Notes under the pieces: model-generated | The model's database searches: none | What the model was told of the DNA's origin: nothing | Seen by the model: only the letters and a program-made list of their open reading frames with translations | Shown: piece after piece, positions 43,751-51,769 of the stretch | Position numbering within the stretch: position 1 is the first letter of the stretch | How the letters are laid out: each line of letters opens with the position of its first letter | Position numbers and translations under genes: made by a program | From: Bacteroidales bacterium | Lineage (GTDB): Bacteria; Bacteroidota; Bacteroidia; Bacteroidales; ML635J-15 | DNA length: 53,333 nucleotides | Direction: 5' to 3' | NCBI GenBank assembly: GCA_003249955.1 | Contig: QKHS01000038.1 | Span: 1 to 53,333 of the forward strand

Positions 43751-44962
43751 ATGAAATTTTTAAATAAAATACCGTTCATTAAAGGGAAACAGGCAAGAGG
43801 TGTTCACATCAACTTGTTATCTAATGACGAATATGAGTATTTTATTGTTGATTTAGGGATTTCTAAATCGAAAATAATTATTGAAGATAAACAACAAGGG
43901 AGAAAAAACCTTAAAGATCCTTTGGATTTTCTCTTCTCGAACAATATTCCTGTCCTTTGTAGTATTGACGGTAAAGGGTTGCTTCACAAAAAAATATCTG
44001 TTAACGAAAACGATAAACTGGAAGAACTGATAGGAAATATATTCCCTAATATTCAGGTAGATACTGTTCTTTTTCAAAAGGTTTTTATTGATGATAATAA
44101 TGTGTTTGTCAGTGTGGTGAAAAAAGAAACCGTGGAATTATTTCTTCCGCTTTTCAATAATAAACCACTTTACGAAATATATCTCGGGGTCTTTAACATT
44201 AGAAAAACATTGTCAATATTAACTAATGCCGGGGATAAGATAGTTCTGCCAGGTTGTGAGATTGCTTTATATGACGGTAAAATAAATACGCTTAACAGGT
44301 CTGCTAAAAATCCGGAATATTATCAACTGGGATCAGAAAATCTGAGTAGTGACTTTTTAGTCTCATATTCGAACGCTTTGTGCTATTTTATTGAATGTGA
44401 CGATCTGATTCCCGTTTTTGTAAAAAACAATAATTCCGGAGAGTTTTTGGCTAAGAGGGCTTTGAAGAAATTGGGTGTATCTGCTATCGTTTTTTTCTTT
44501 TCTTTACTTTTGGTAAACTTTCTGATATTTGATCATTACAATAAAAAAGAAAATACGCTATCTGTCCTTTGTATCTCAAATGACGAATTGTTTGTAAAAC
44601 TCGAAGAGCTTAAAAAAGAACTTCAGTTTAAAAATGAATTTATCACTAAAAGTGGCTTTCTGAAGTCGTCCAAACTCTCATATGTGGTTGATAGTCTGGC
44701 TTCCACAGTGCCGGCTTCGGTTGTTCTTAACAAGTTTGAAGTAAATCCGTTGTCGGGCAAGATGAAAAAAAACGAGCAGCCTGTCTATGAGTATAATACT
44801 GTGATTTTATGCGGAGAGTCGGCATCCGGGACAGCTTTAAACCTGTGGATATCCGAACTTAAAAAGATTCCGTGGGTAAAAGATTTATCTATAACAGAGT
44901 TCGAACAAAAGGATTCATACAGTGCCGGGATGTTTGAACTAAAAATTATTGTGAACATGTAA
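43751..44962 (+). CDS. PilM/PilN- or GspL-like inner-membrane assembly protein
   Basis: 403 residues. A cytoplasmic part (~1-235) of alternating strands and helices, a single membrane helix (VSAIVFFFSLLLVNFLIF, ~238-256), a short coiled segment, and a PilN-like periplasmic domain (~290-403; LSYVVDSLASTVPASVVLNK, ISELKKIPWVKDLSITEFEQ). This is what a fused PilM + PilN, i.e. GspL, looks like. Sequence identity to either is low; topology and its place after the secretin and before the PilO-like gene carry the call. It would link the ATPase to the periplasm. Confidence 0.7.
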   Translation: MKFLNKIPFIKGKQARGVHINLLSNDEYEYFIVDLGISKSKIIIEDKQQGRKNLKDPLDFLFSNNIPVLCSIDGKGLLHKKISVNENDKLEELIGNIFPNIQVDTVLFQKVFIDDNNVFVSVVKKETVELFLPLFNNKPLYEIYLGVFNIRKTLSILTNAGDKIVLPGCEIALYDGKINTLNRSAKNPEYYQLGSENLSSDFLVSYSNALCYFIECDDLIPVFVKNNNSGEFLAKRALKKLGVSAIVFFFSLLLVNFLIFDHYNKKENTLSVLCISNDELFVKLEELKKELQFKNEFITKSGFLKSSKLSYVVDSLASTVPASVVLNKFEVNPLSGKMKKNEQPVYEYNTVILCGESASGTALNLWISELKKIPWVKDLSITEFEQKDSYSAGMFELKIIVNM

Positions 44963-44998
44963 ATTACATATTTTAATTAAACAGAAGGATATTTATAA

Positions 44999-45535
44999 AT
45001 GTTAAAAAAAATCTCAAATACGACAAAACTTAAGCTAATGGCATTGCTTATTATCGTATTTGCATATTTAAGCTATGATCTGGCGATTAAAAATACAATT
45101 GTTTCATACAGAGCCTGTAACAGCTATTTAGTCAAAATCAGCGCTGCTCAGGATGCGCCTGCTCAAATGCAAAAAATTAATGAAGAACTGGAAAGCATTA
45201 ATGTGAATATTAACACACCTTTAAATATAAATTTTCAGGAACTTCTTTTGAAAAAGGTTACTGATTTTTCGCTTGAAAGAAATATCATTTTACGGGAATT
45301 ACCGGAACCACATTCATATAAAGAGCAGGATTTTCTTGTAGAAACCAATAAGATTGTTGTTGAAGGGAATTTTATAGATTTACTGACTCTTATGTTTGAG
45401 ATGGAAAAAGAGTTTAATTTCAGTAAAATAGCGGGAGTTGTATTTGCTTCTAAAAAGGATCAGAAAACAGAGAGAATTCGCCTTACACTTACAATATATT
45501 ACCAGAATATAAAAATTATAAAAGATGAAATATAG
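44999..45535 (+). CDS. PilO/GspM-like inner-membrane protein
   Basis: 178 residues: a short cytoplasmic start, one membrane helix (LMALLIIVFAYLSYDLAI), then a coiled stretch and a ferredoxin-like periplasmic domain (LPEPHSYKEQDFLVETNKIV, EGNFIDLLTLMFEMEKEF, RIRLTLTIYYQNI). Size, topology and order after a PilN/GspL-like gene match PilO or GspM, the partner that dimerises with it. Its 3' end overlaps the FN3 lipoprotein gene by 11 bases. Confidence 0.7.
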   Translation: MLKKISNTTKLKLMALLIIVFAYLSYDLAIKNTIVSYRACNSYLVKISAAQDAPAQMQKINEELESINVNINTPLNINFQELLLKKVTDFSLERNIILRELPEPHSYKEQDFLVETNKIVVEGNFIDLLTLMFEMEKEFNFSKIAGVVFASKKDQKTERIRLTLTIYYQNIKIIKDEI

Positions 45536-46496
45536 TATAATTTTTTCTTTAATCGTATTGTCTGTTTGCATGTATTCATGCACGGAGATATTTGAAAAGG
45601 ATATTGAAAATGAAACAGTCGTGCTGGTTTCGCCGGCTGACAGTATTGTTACATATAGTAACCAACATTTATTTTTGTGGGAACCGGTAGATGGGGCTGT
45701 TGAATATGAACTGAGAATTGTAAAACCGGCTTTTTATTCCATTGAAGAAATTGTTATTGATACAACAATTGAACAGACACAGTTTACTTACAGCCTGTTA
45801 CCAGGGGAATACCAGTGGGGCGTGAAAGCAAAGAATGTAAATTATTCTACAGAATTTTCTATACGCAATATAAGTGTTGACACTGCCAAAGATTTTTCTT
45901 TGTTACAGGTAATATTGGTGAGCCCGGTAAATAATTACGCAACAGCTAATGCTGATGTTATCTTAAATTGGGATTACCTGCAGGGGGCAGATAATTATTA
46001 TTACGAAATTGTGGAATCTGACTGGGAAACCGGAGATGTTGTAGCTTCGGGATATACAGTATCAAATAGTGTGTCGTTAAGCCTGGATGAAGGAGTTTAT
46101 TTTTGGGGAGTAATGGCGCAGGATGATTTTTCACAAACTCAAACTCCATTTAGCTATCGTGCCCTTACCATTGATATGACACAGCCACAAATGCCTCAGG
46201 CAGTCTTTCCTGCAAATAATGATACTGTAAGTCTGAGCGAACTGGTTAATCCTTACATTACATTTTCGTGGATACGTCCTGCAGATACAGGATCTGAAAT
46301 TACAGACAGTATCTGCATTTACTCAGATTCTTTATTAACGGTACCTGTTTTGAGAACAATAACAACCTCAACTGAATATAGCTTTTCGATAAGCAGTTAC
46401 GGAAGGTATTACTGGTATGTAAGATCTGTTGATGCCGCCGGAAATATAAGTGACTATAATTCAGGAATAATACGGAAATTTCTTTATGAAGAATAA
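45525..46496 (+). CDS. Lipoprotein with three FN3-like domains, in secretion operon
   Basis: 323 residues with a lipoprotein signal (SLIVLSVCMYSC, Cys19). The mature chain has three repeats of the Bacteroidota FN3-like kind: LVSPADSIVTYSNQHLFLWE...GEYQWGVKAKN, LVSPVNNYATANADVILNWD...GVYFWGVMAQD and PANNDTVSLSE..FSWIR...YYWYVRSVDAAGN. This is not a known T2SS or T4P subunit, yet it is translationally coupled at both ends (11-base overlaps). Candidate roles: pilotin-like partner of the secretin, or a surface subunit. Role is inference; domains are seen. Confidence 0.75.
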   Translation: MKYSIIFSLIVLSVCMYSCTEIFEKDIENETVVLVSPADSIVTYSNQHLFLWEPVDGAVEYELRIVKPAFYSIEEIVIDTTIEQTQFTYSLLPGEYQWGVKAKNVNYSTEFSIRNISVDTAKDFSLLQVILVSPVNNYATANADVILNWDYLQGADNYYYEIVESDWETGDVVASGYTVSNSVSLSLDEGVYFWGVMAQDDFSQTQTPFSYRALTIDMTQPQMPQAVFPANNDTVSLSELVNPYITFSWIRPADTGSEITDSICIYSDSLLTVPVLRTITTSTEYSFSISSYGRYYWYVRSVDAAGNISDYNSGIIRKFLYEE

Positions 46497-47004
46497 AAAG
46501 ACACTATATATTCTCATTCCTGCAGTCTTGATAATTTGGGGACTTATCGTGTATAAAATATTTTCATGGTCAGACGATCCGGGAACAGATACTTTGCTGC
46601 CGATTGCAAAAAAAACGTTGCCTGTTACCGATTCTGTTGATAAATCTGTAATTCATGCAAACTATCCTGATCCTTTTTTAAAGGATAAAACATATAAAGC
46701 TTCTGGAACAGTGCCGGCAGGTAATAAAGTTGCCAATGTGGCCAATTCAGATAGTAAAAAGACTACGGTTGTGGTTAAAACCCCTCCGGTGGCTAAATGG
46801 CCTAAAATACGTTATGATGGCTTGATAATAAATAAAAATTCAGGTGAAAAAACAGGGATAATTTATATTAATGATAAGAGTAAGCTTATTTATCAAAATT
46901 CTGAGATTAATGGACTGGAAATAATTCATATGACTCAGGACTCTGTAGTTATAAGATTAAATGATGAGTTACGGTCATTTGTAAGGGGAGCTTCCAATTT
47001 ATAG
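46486..47004 (+). CDS. GspC/PilP-like inner-membrane protein
   Basis: 172 residues: basic start, one membrane helix (YILIPAVLIIWGLIVYKIF), a proline/lysine-rich linker containing NYPDPFLKD, and a small beta-domain (WPKIRYDGLIINKNSGEKTG, IIYINDKSKLIYQNSEING, IIHMTQDSVVIRLNDELRSF) with the layout of the HR domain of GspC or of PilP, which contacts the secretin N0 domain. Sequence likeness is low, topology and position are good. Overlaps the FN3 lipoprotein by 11 bases. Confidence 0.6.
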   Translation: MKNKKTLYILIPAVLIIWGLIVYKIFSWSDDPGTDTLLPIAKKTLPVTDSVDKSVIHANYPDPFLKDKTYKASGTVPAGNKVANVANSDSKKTTVVVKTPPVAKWPKIRYDGLIINKNSGEKTGIIYINDKSKLIYQNSEINGLEIIHMTQDSVVIRLNDELRSFVRGASNL

Positions 47005-47062
47005 GTTTTTTATTGCAGGGCTTATAATGTTATGTATGACGAAATTTGAAAAATATCTTTTT

Positions 47063-47683
47063 ATGATAAAAGGAATACTGATTTTAACTTTTTTAAGTAT
47101 TTGTTTGTCCGGGTTAGGGCAAAACAAGTTCAGGGAAATTATTGTGTCGAAAAATGATACGATAATAAAGTGTAAGGTTTTAAACAATAAAGTTAAGTAT
47201 AAACCGGCTGCTGACACATATTATTTTTGGTATAGAGCCAATGATGTTCATAAAAATCTGGGCGGATATGACGGGTTGCTGTTGACCGAAGATTACTGTG
47301 TTTATGTTAACAATAATCTTGTGGAAAAAGGATATTTTAAAAATGGAGTAAAGATTGGAGAATGGCGTAACTGGAATACAAAAGGTGAGGTCGAAAAAGT
47401 TTATACTTACAGGAATGGATTGTTGCACGGAGCTTGTAATTACTATTATTCTTCGGCTTTGGTAAAAACAGAGAATTATAAAAGGGGAATTTTGCATGGG
47501 AAAGTAATGTCGTATGAAAATGATACGGTAATTGTTTCAAAATACAGAAAGGGTGTTTTAATGGTTAAAAATATCCCGGATAAGAAGGAAAAAGATAAGC
47601 CTGAAGCAAAAACTCCTGAGCCCGGAAAAGAAAGAGTGAAAAAAGAGAAAAAAACAAAAGTTGACCCGGATAAACAAGAGTAG
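47063..47683 (+). CDS. Exported MORN-repeat protein in secretion operon
   Basis: 206 residues from ATG 47063, which begins a clear signal peptide (MIKGILILTFLSICLSGLGQ); an in-frame ATG 36 bases earlier would add a polar leader. The middle carries MORN-type repeats (EKGYFKNGVKIGEWRNWNTK, VEKVYTYRNGLLHGACNYYY, KTENYKRGILHGKVMSYEND), and the last ~35 residues are a Lys/Glu/Pro-rich tail. MORN proteins bind membranes or act as beta-sheet spacers; in Bacteroidota they are common but not as secretion parts. It lies between the GspC/PilP-like and the beta-helix-like gene with gaps of 58 and 41 bases, so operon membership is likely. Function unknown. Confidence 0.7.
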   Translation: MIKGILILTFLSICLSGLGQNKFREIIVSKNDTIIKCKVLNNKVKYKPAADTYYFWYRANDVHKNLGGYDGLLLTEDYCVYVNNNLVEKGYFKNGVKIGEWRNWNTKGEVEKVYTYRNGLLHGACNYYYSSALVKTENYKRGILHGKVMSYENDTVIVSKYRKGVLMVKNIPDKKEKDKPEAKTPEPGKERVKKEKKTKVDPDKQE

Positions 47684-47724
47684 TCTTTTGAATTATGATT
47701 TAAGCCTGTGAGTGAAAAATACAT

Positions 47725-48996
47725 ATGTATATTGTCCGAAAAATTGTTGAAAAAGTAAAAGATATCCGTTCAGGCTTATTACACAGAGCCGGAGCTTTGT
47801 ATTATGCAATTCTGATATCACTGCTGATAACAATTCTTACCGGTTTTATTCTTGTATTTAATTTCTATAGTTCAAAACTTGTAGGAACTTCGGGAAAGCT
47901 TGATCAGGTAATATCGGACATATATTCGGCATTTGATTTACTCATGGATAGTGAGATTGAACCGGGGACATCAACTCTGGATTTATACAATGACAGTACT
48001 TCGGTGGTAGATGTGTACACAGAGCAATGGGGAGCATACTACATTATAACCGTAGAATCGGAAAATGAAGCATATCCTTTGGGGAAGACTGCAATGATAG
48101 GGTTTAAAGATGATTCCGGTGATATGACGTGTCTGTATCTTCAGGATCAGAAAAACAATCTTTCTGTTACCGGGAATACCAGCATTACAGGAGATGTGTA
48201 TCTGCCTGAATCAGGTATAAAACCTATTGTGATAGAAGGCCGCAACTATACCGGGAAATCGCTTGTTAAGGGAAAAATCAATAAATCTTTGTCCCGTTTA
48301 CCGGAAATAAATAAGGATTTGTTTGACGATCCGGAAACAGATGATTATGAGACGTTTTATTTTTCGGAATATAATCCGGGAGACACTATATATAATTCGT
48401 TTAAAAATGACATGATGGTTTTTGAAGCTAAAAAGCCACTGGCGGACCTGGTAATAATAGGTAAAATACTGATACATTCTGACGAAAAAATTGTTGTGAC
48501 TAAAGACTGTATTCTGGAGGATGTAATATTAATTGCCCCGGAAATTTTTGTTGATGAAGGTTTTAAAGGCAGATTCCAGGCATTTGCAACAGATTCCATA
48601 CGTGTCAGTAAAGATGCTGAACTTTCATATCCCAGTTTTTTAATGTTGCATGTTGATAACAGTCTTCACGGAGAGATAAATATTGAAGAGTCTGCAAAAA
48701 TATCAGGAGGAGTTTGTTTATATAAAGAGGCTGACCTGACTATCCCGCACTCTGTAATTAATATTGCCGAAGATGCAGAGATTTCGGGAATTGTCTATAG
48801 CAATGATATGGTTGAGCTTAAGGGAACAGTCAAAGGAAGGGTTTATACCTCAAAGTTTATTTTAAGGACAGCATCTTCGGCATACGAGAATTTACTTATG
48901 GATGCTGTGATTACGATGGAATCATATAATGAATATTTTGTAGAGCCTGTTATATTTAAATCACAAAAATTTGAACTGCTTAAATGGGTAAATTAA
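47725..48996 (+). CDS. Membrane-anchored beta-helix-like protein, candidate GspK-position subunit
   Basis: 423 residues. An N-terminal amphipathic, basic segment, one membrane helix (ALYYAILISLLITILTGFIL, ~25-46), then a long domain without close resemblance to known pseudopilins. The second half has short hydrophobic strands with regular turns (DLVIIGKILIHSDEKIVVTK, EDVILIAPEIFVDEGFKGRF, EINIEESAKISGGVCLYKEA, INIAEDAEISGIVYSNDMVE, LKGTVKGRVYTSKF), as in bactofilin or polymer-forming beta-helices. There is no prepilin cut site. It overlaps the next pseudopilin by 13 bases, so it holds the place of the large minor pseudopilin GspK/PilX. Function unknown. Confidence 0.65.
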   Translation: MYIVRKIVEKVKDIRSGLLHRAGALYYAILISLLITILTGFILVFNFYSSKLVGTSGKLDQVISDIYSAFDLLMDSEIEPGTSTLDLYNDSTSVVDVYTEQWGAYYIITVESENEAYPLGKTAMIGFKDDSGDMTCLYLQDQKNNLSVTGNTSITGDVYLPESGIKPIVIEGRNYTGKSLVKGKINKSLSRLPEINKDLFDDPETDDYETFYFSEYNPGDTIYNSFKNDMMVFEAKKPLADLVIIGKILIHSDEKIVVTKDCILEDVILIAPEIFVDEGFKGRFQAFATDSIRVSKDAELSYPSFLMLHVDNSLHGEINIEESAKISGGVCLYKEADLTIPHSVINIAEDAEISGIVYSNDMVELKGTVKGRVYTSKFILRTASSAYENLLMDAVITMESYNEYFVEPVIFKSQKFELLKWVN

Positions 48997-49325
48997 AAGC
49001 CAGTACACTTGTAGAAGTTATTGTTGCCCTGGTAATTCTGGTGACAATTTTTTGTATGGCTTTTACAATATTCTTCCAGATAAATAAAAATGATAATAAC
49101 TACTTAAAGCTTAAAGCTATTATTACAGCAAAAAGCAGAATGTGTGAGATAAAAAAAGAGAAAGATTTTTATTCGGACGTTGAAGAGGTTGATGGTTTTA
49201 CAATTGACGTTGAATCAACAGAAATGGATGGCGACTACCTATATATGGTAAGCATTGAGGTTAAAAGAGAGAATGTTGTATATTGCAGGCTTAAAGAAAT
49301 AATTAAAGGAGACGAAAGGTTTTGA
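48984..49325 (+). CDS. Minor pseudopilin (GspI/PilV-like)
   Basis: 113 residues. MGKLKA then STLVEVIVALVILVTIFCM is a type IV prepilin start: basic leader of six residues, Ala at -1, Glu at +5 (Glu11), then the hydrophobic helix. The first mature residue is Ser where Phe is usual. The remaining ~80 residues form a small alpha/beta head. Called GspI-like from size and place in the operon; GspH-like is also possible. Confidence 0.78.
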   Translation: MGKLKASTLVEVIVALVILVTIFCMAFTIFFQINKNDNNYLKLKAIITAKSRMCEIKKEKDFYSDVEEVDGFTIDVESTEMDGDYLYMVSIEVKRENVVYCRLKEIIKGDERF

Positions 49326-49804
49326 ACGTGTTAAAAAGGCATAAAGCATTTACCCTGGCAGAAATAACGGTCGTTCTTGCAATAAGTGCGGTTGTGTTTA
49401 TTCTTGCGATTTTTATATATGGCAATATTAAAAGTTATTTTGAGCACCTGAAAAAACAAAATGCAGTTTATACAGATATTTCTGCATTAAAAAATATGAT
49501 AGAAATACAGACTTTTGAATCGGATTATATTGTCAAAAACGAAAATGCATTACTGTTTAAAAAATATGACCATAGCCAAACCGAATTAAAACTAGAGGAT
49601 GATTACCTGTTATTTTGCCGTAATGAAAAAACTGATACAATTTTTTTGAAAGTTATTAATGTGGAAACAAAAAGAATAAGTGATAAATCAGATATTCTGG
49701 AATTTTTCAATCTTACTGTTCAATATTCTCCCAAAGATACTTTGACCCTTACATTTTTCAAAGAGTATGACAGTAAAACCTATTATGAATTATTAAGCAA
49801 TTAA
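49322..49804 (+). CDS. Minor pseudopilin (GspJ/PilW-like)
   Basis: 160 residues, starting at TTG 49322 within the stop codon of the preceding gene, or at GTG 49328 two codons later; both give a basic leader. KRHKA is followed by FTLAEITVVLAISAVVFILA, with Ala at -1 and Glu at +5 of the mature chain. The head domain is larger than in the preceding subunit, as for GspJ relative to GspI. Followed by the platform-protein gene after three bases. Confidence 0.78.
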   Translation: MNVLKRHKAFTLAEITVVLAISAVVFILAIFIYGNIKSYFEHLKKQNAVYTDISALKNMIEIQTFESDYIVKNENALLFKKYDHSQTELKLEDDYLLFCRNEKTDTIFLKVINVETKRISDKSDILEFFNLTVQYSPKDTLTLTFFKEYDSKTYYELLSN

Positions 49805-49807
49805 AAT

Positions 49808-50938
49808 ATGGATGTAAAGTTAAGTGATGTAAAGTCGAAGAATAAAAGCAATTCTGCAAAAGGGATGAATCTTGGATTTTTGTCACAGGATATTTCCTTT
49901 AACCGCGGATTGTCAGACAAAGACAAGGAAATATTTTATTCGGATCTAAGCATTCTTATTTCATCGGGAATTGACATAAAATCTGCTCTTGAATTAATTC
50001 TTCTGGAGCAGGCAAAAACAAAGAAAGAGACTATTTTTAATTCAATTAAAAACGACCTTATAAGCGGTAAAAGTTTGTCAGAAGCAATTTTCAGGACAAA
50101 TAAATTTTCGACATACGAGTATTACAGTATAAAGATAGGAGAGGAGACAGGCCGCATTTCTGAAATATTAATAGATTTGTCTAAATACTATAATGATAAA
50201 CTGGCTCAGAAAAGACAGATTGTAAATGCTTTTTCGTACCCGGTACTGGTATTGGCTGTTGCAGTAATAGTTGTAATATTTATGATGAATGTAATAGTGC
50301 CGATGTTTAAAGATGTTTTCAGCCGTTTTAACAGTGAGTTGCCGGTAATTACTACCATGGTAATAAATATATCGGAATTTTTTACTGCTAATCTGTACAT
50401 TATAGTCTTGCTGATTGTAATAATTGTATCAGTTGTTTATCTGAGCCGTAAAAAATTGTGGTACAGAAAGTTTACTTCCGGGATTTTGCTTAAAATTCCG
50501 TTTATCGGCAAGCTTGTGGCCAAAATATATCTTTCACGCTTCTGTCAGGCTATGTCATTACTTATTTCATCTAAAGTACCATTGATAAATGCTTTGGATC
50601 TGGTTAAAAATATGATGAATTTTTATCCTTACGAACCGGCTCTTACTAAAATTTCGGCGGATATTATGGCCGGAAAACCTTTGTACCTGAGTATGAAGAA
50701 CCACAGTATTTTTGATGTAAGGACAGTATCTTTGGTAAAAGTTGCAGAAGAAGTAAATAAACTGGATTATATTTTTAATAAACTTAATATGCAGTATTCC
50801 GATGAAATTAAACATCGTATAGGCTTGCTTAACGGGGTACTGGAACCGGTTTTAATAATCTTTATAGGCATAATGGTCGGAATTATTCTTATTTCGATGT
50901 ATCTGCCGTTATTCCAGTTGAGCACTTCGATTTATTAG
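49808..50938 (+). CDS. gspF: Inner-membrane platform protein (GspF/PilC family)
   Basis: 376 residues. Two GspF domains, each with the helical bundle and paired membrane helices: FYSDLSILISSGIDIKSALE, TYEYYSIKIGEETGRISEIL, PVLVLAVAVIVVIFMMNVIV; then FIGKLVAKIYLSRFCQAMSL, LLISSKVPLINALDLVKNMM, FDVRTVSLVKVAEEVNKLDY and EPVLIIFIGIMVGIILISMY. These follow the family patterns (for example G-[ED]-[EK]-[ST]-G-x-L). It is the membrane platform on which the GspE-type ATPase works. Last gene of the operon; nothing like a terminator was seen directly after it. Confidence 0.95.
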   Translation: MDVKLSDVKSKNKSNSAKGMNLGFLSQDISFNRGLSDKDKEIFYSDLSILISSGIDIKSALELILLEQAKTKKETIFNSIKNDLISGKSLSEAIFRTNKFSTYEYYSIKIGEETGRISEILIDLSKYYNDKLAQKRQIVNAFSYPVLVLAVAVIVVIFMMNVIVPMFKDVFSRFNSELPVITTMVINISEFFTANLYIIVLLIVIIVSVVYLSRKKLWYRKFTSGILLKIPFIGKLVAKIYLSRFCQAMSLLISSKVPLINALDLVKNMMNFYPYEPALTKISADIMAGKPLYLSMKNHSIFDVRTVSLVKVAEEVNKLDYIFNKLNMQYSDEIKHRIGLLNGVLEPVLIIFIGIMVGIILISMYLPLFQLSTSIY

Positions 50939-50963
50939 GAAGAAACAAACCTGACAGAGAAAA

Positions 50964-51684
50964 AGAATATCTTTTTGGATCATTGGTTTAAACAATGCCG
51001 GTAAAATACTTTTCATAGAACTGATAAGCATGGCGGAGTAAGACGTACCATAGTTGAACCGATGCACTTATTCAGAATGTCGATTTTAAAAGGAGCTGTT
51101 AATGTTATTTTGGTGCATAACCACCCATCCGGTGAAGTTATACCAATTGTAATTATAAAACAGCCCAATATAAATTAAACATGTTTCTGTAGTTGTTTTA
51201 TAATTTTACAATGGTTAATGCCGATGATAAATATGTTTAGTCAAATCGAACGGAGTGTAGATTGGACTATTACATATTTACAATCGGTATTATTCCCTCT
51301 GATACTGGTATTGACCTGACCGACCGACTTATGCAAGCCGGAAAAATAATAAACATAACTGTTGCAGACCACCTTATTATTACAGAAAGAACATACATGA
51401 GTTTTGGCAATACCGGACGCATGAAAGAACCCGAAGAAAGTACAAACTGGGTTCCGGCTTATTCGCTTATTGTGCGCATAAAAAAACAGGAAGCTGAACT
51501 AAGAAAAGAAGTTGTTAAAATTGCTAAGGAAAAAGGAGAAAAAACCGGACACAAAAAAGGCATTGCAGAGGGCGAAAAACAAAAAGCCATAGCGATGGCT
51601 AAACAAATGAAGCAAAATTACAAACCCATAGAAAAAATAATTTCATACACCGGATTTACTAAAGCTGAGATTGACAAATTATAA
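50964..51684 (+). pseudogene. radC-family (JAB domain) pseudogene, frameshifted and split by an insertion
   Basis: Three broken parts of one gene. Part 1 (to ~51034): FWIIGLNNAGKILFIELIS. Part 2, after a one-base loss near 51031-51036: GGVRRTIVEPMHLFRMSIL then ILVHNHPSGEV with the JAMM/MPN+ metal motif HNHPSG. Part 3, after the inserted element 51141-51289: IPSDTGIDLTDRLMQAGKII and VADHLIITERTYMSF. Joining the parts restores the order of a RadC protein exactly (GEV-IPSDTG). The end continues into a charged tail (EKGEKTGHKKGIAEGEKQK, ISYTGFTKAEIDKL) like that of Rpn/PD-(D/E)XK proteins. Part 3 alone looks like a 140-residue gene with a TTG start but is a fragment. No upstream start is preserved. 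Confidence 0.85.
51141..51289. mobile_element. 149-bp MITE-like insertion in radC
   Basis: The ends begin TACC and finish GGTA, with 29-base terminal inverted repeats (51141-51169 and 51261-51289) agreeing at 23 of 29 positions. TTA flanks both sides (51138-51140 and 51290-51292) as a 3-base target duplication; removing the element and one TTA gives GAAGTTATTCCCTCTGAT, which is in frame in RadC. No transposase is encoded. A further inverted copy of the left end lies inside (about 51192-51214). Confidence 0.75.
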
Positions 51685-51769
51685 AAAACAGACTGCCCCA
51701 ACAATTAGAACAGTCTGTAAAAAATATTTTGGGATGGATTGTTTTAATCTTACTAAAACCGTATTTACA

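Noticed and set aside
39440-50938. Classical retractile type IV pilus locus
   Set aside because: No PilT-like ATPase, no pilus-adhesin-like PilY1 gene and a GspG-type acidic loop in the main pilin; T2SS-like was preferred, though not proven.
51262-51684. Stand-alone 140-residue gene with TTG start
   Set aside because: Its first residues lie inside the inserted element, and the rest is the C-terminal half of the interrupted RadC reading; treated as part of the pseudogene.
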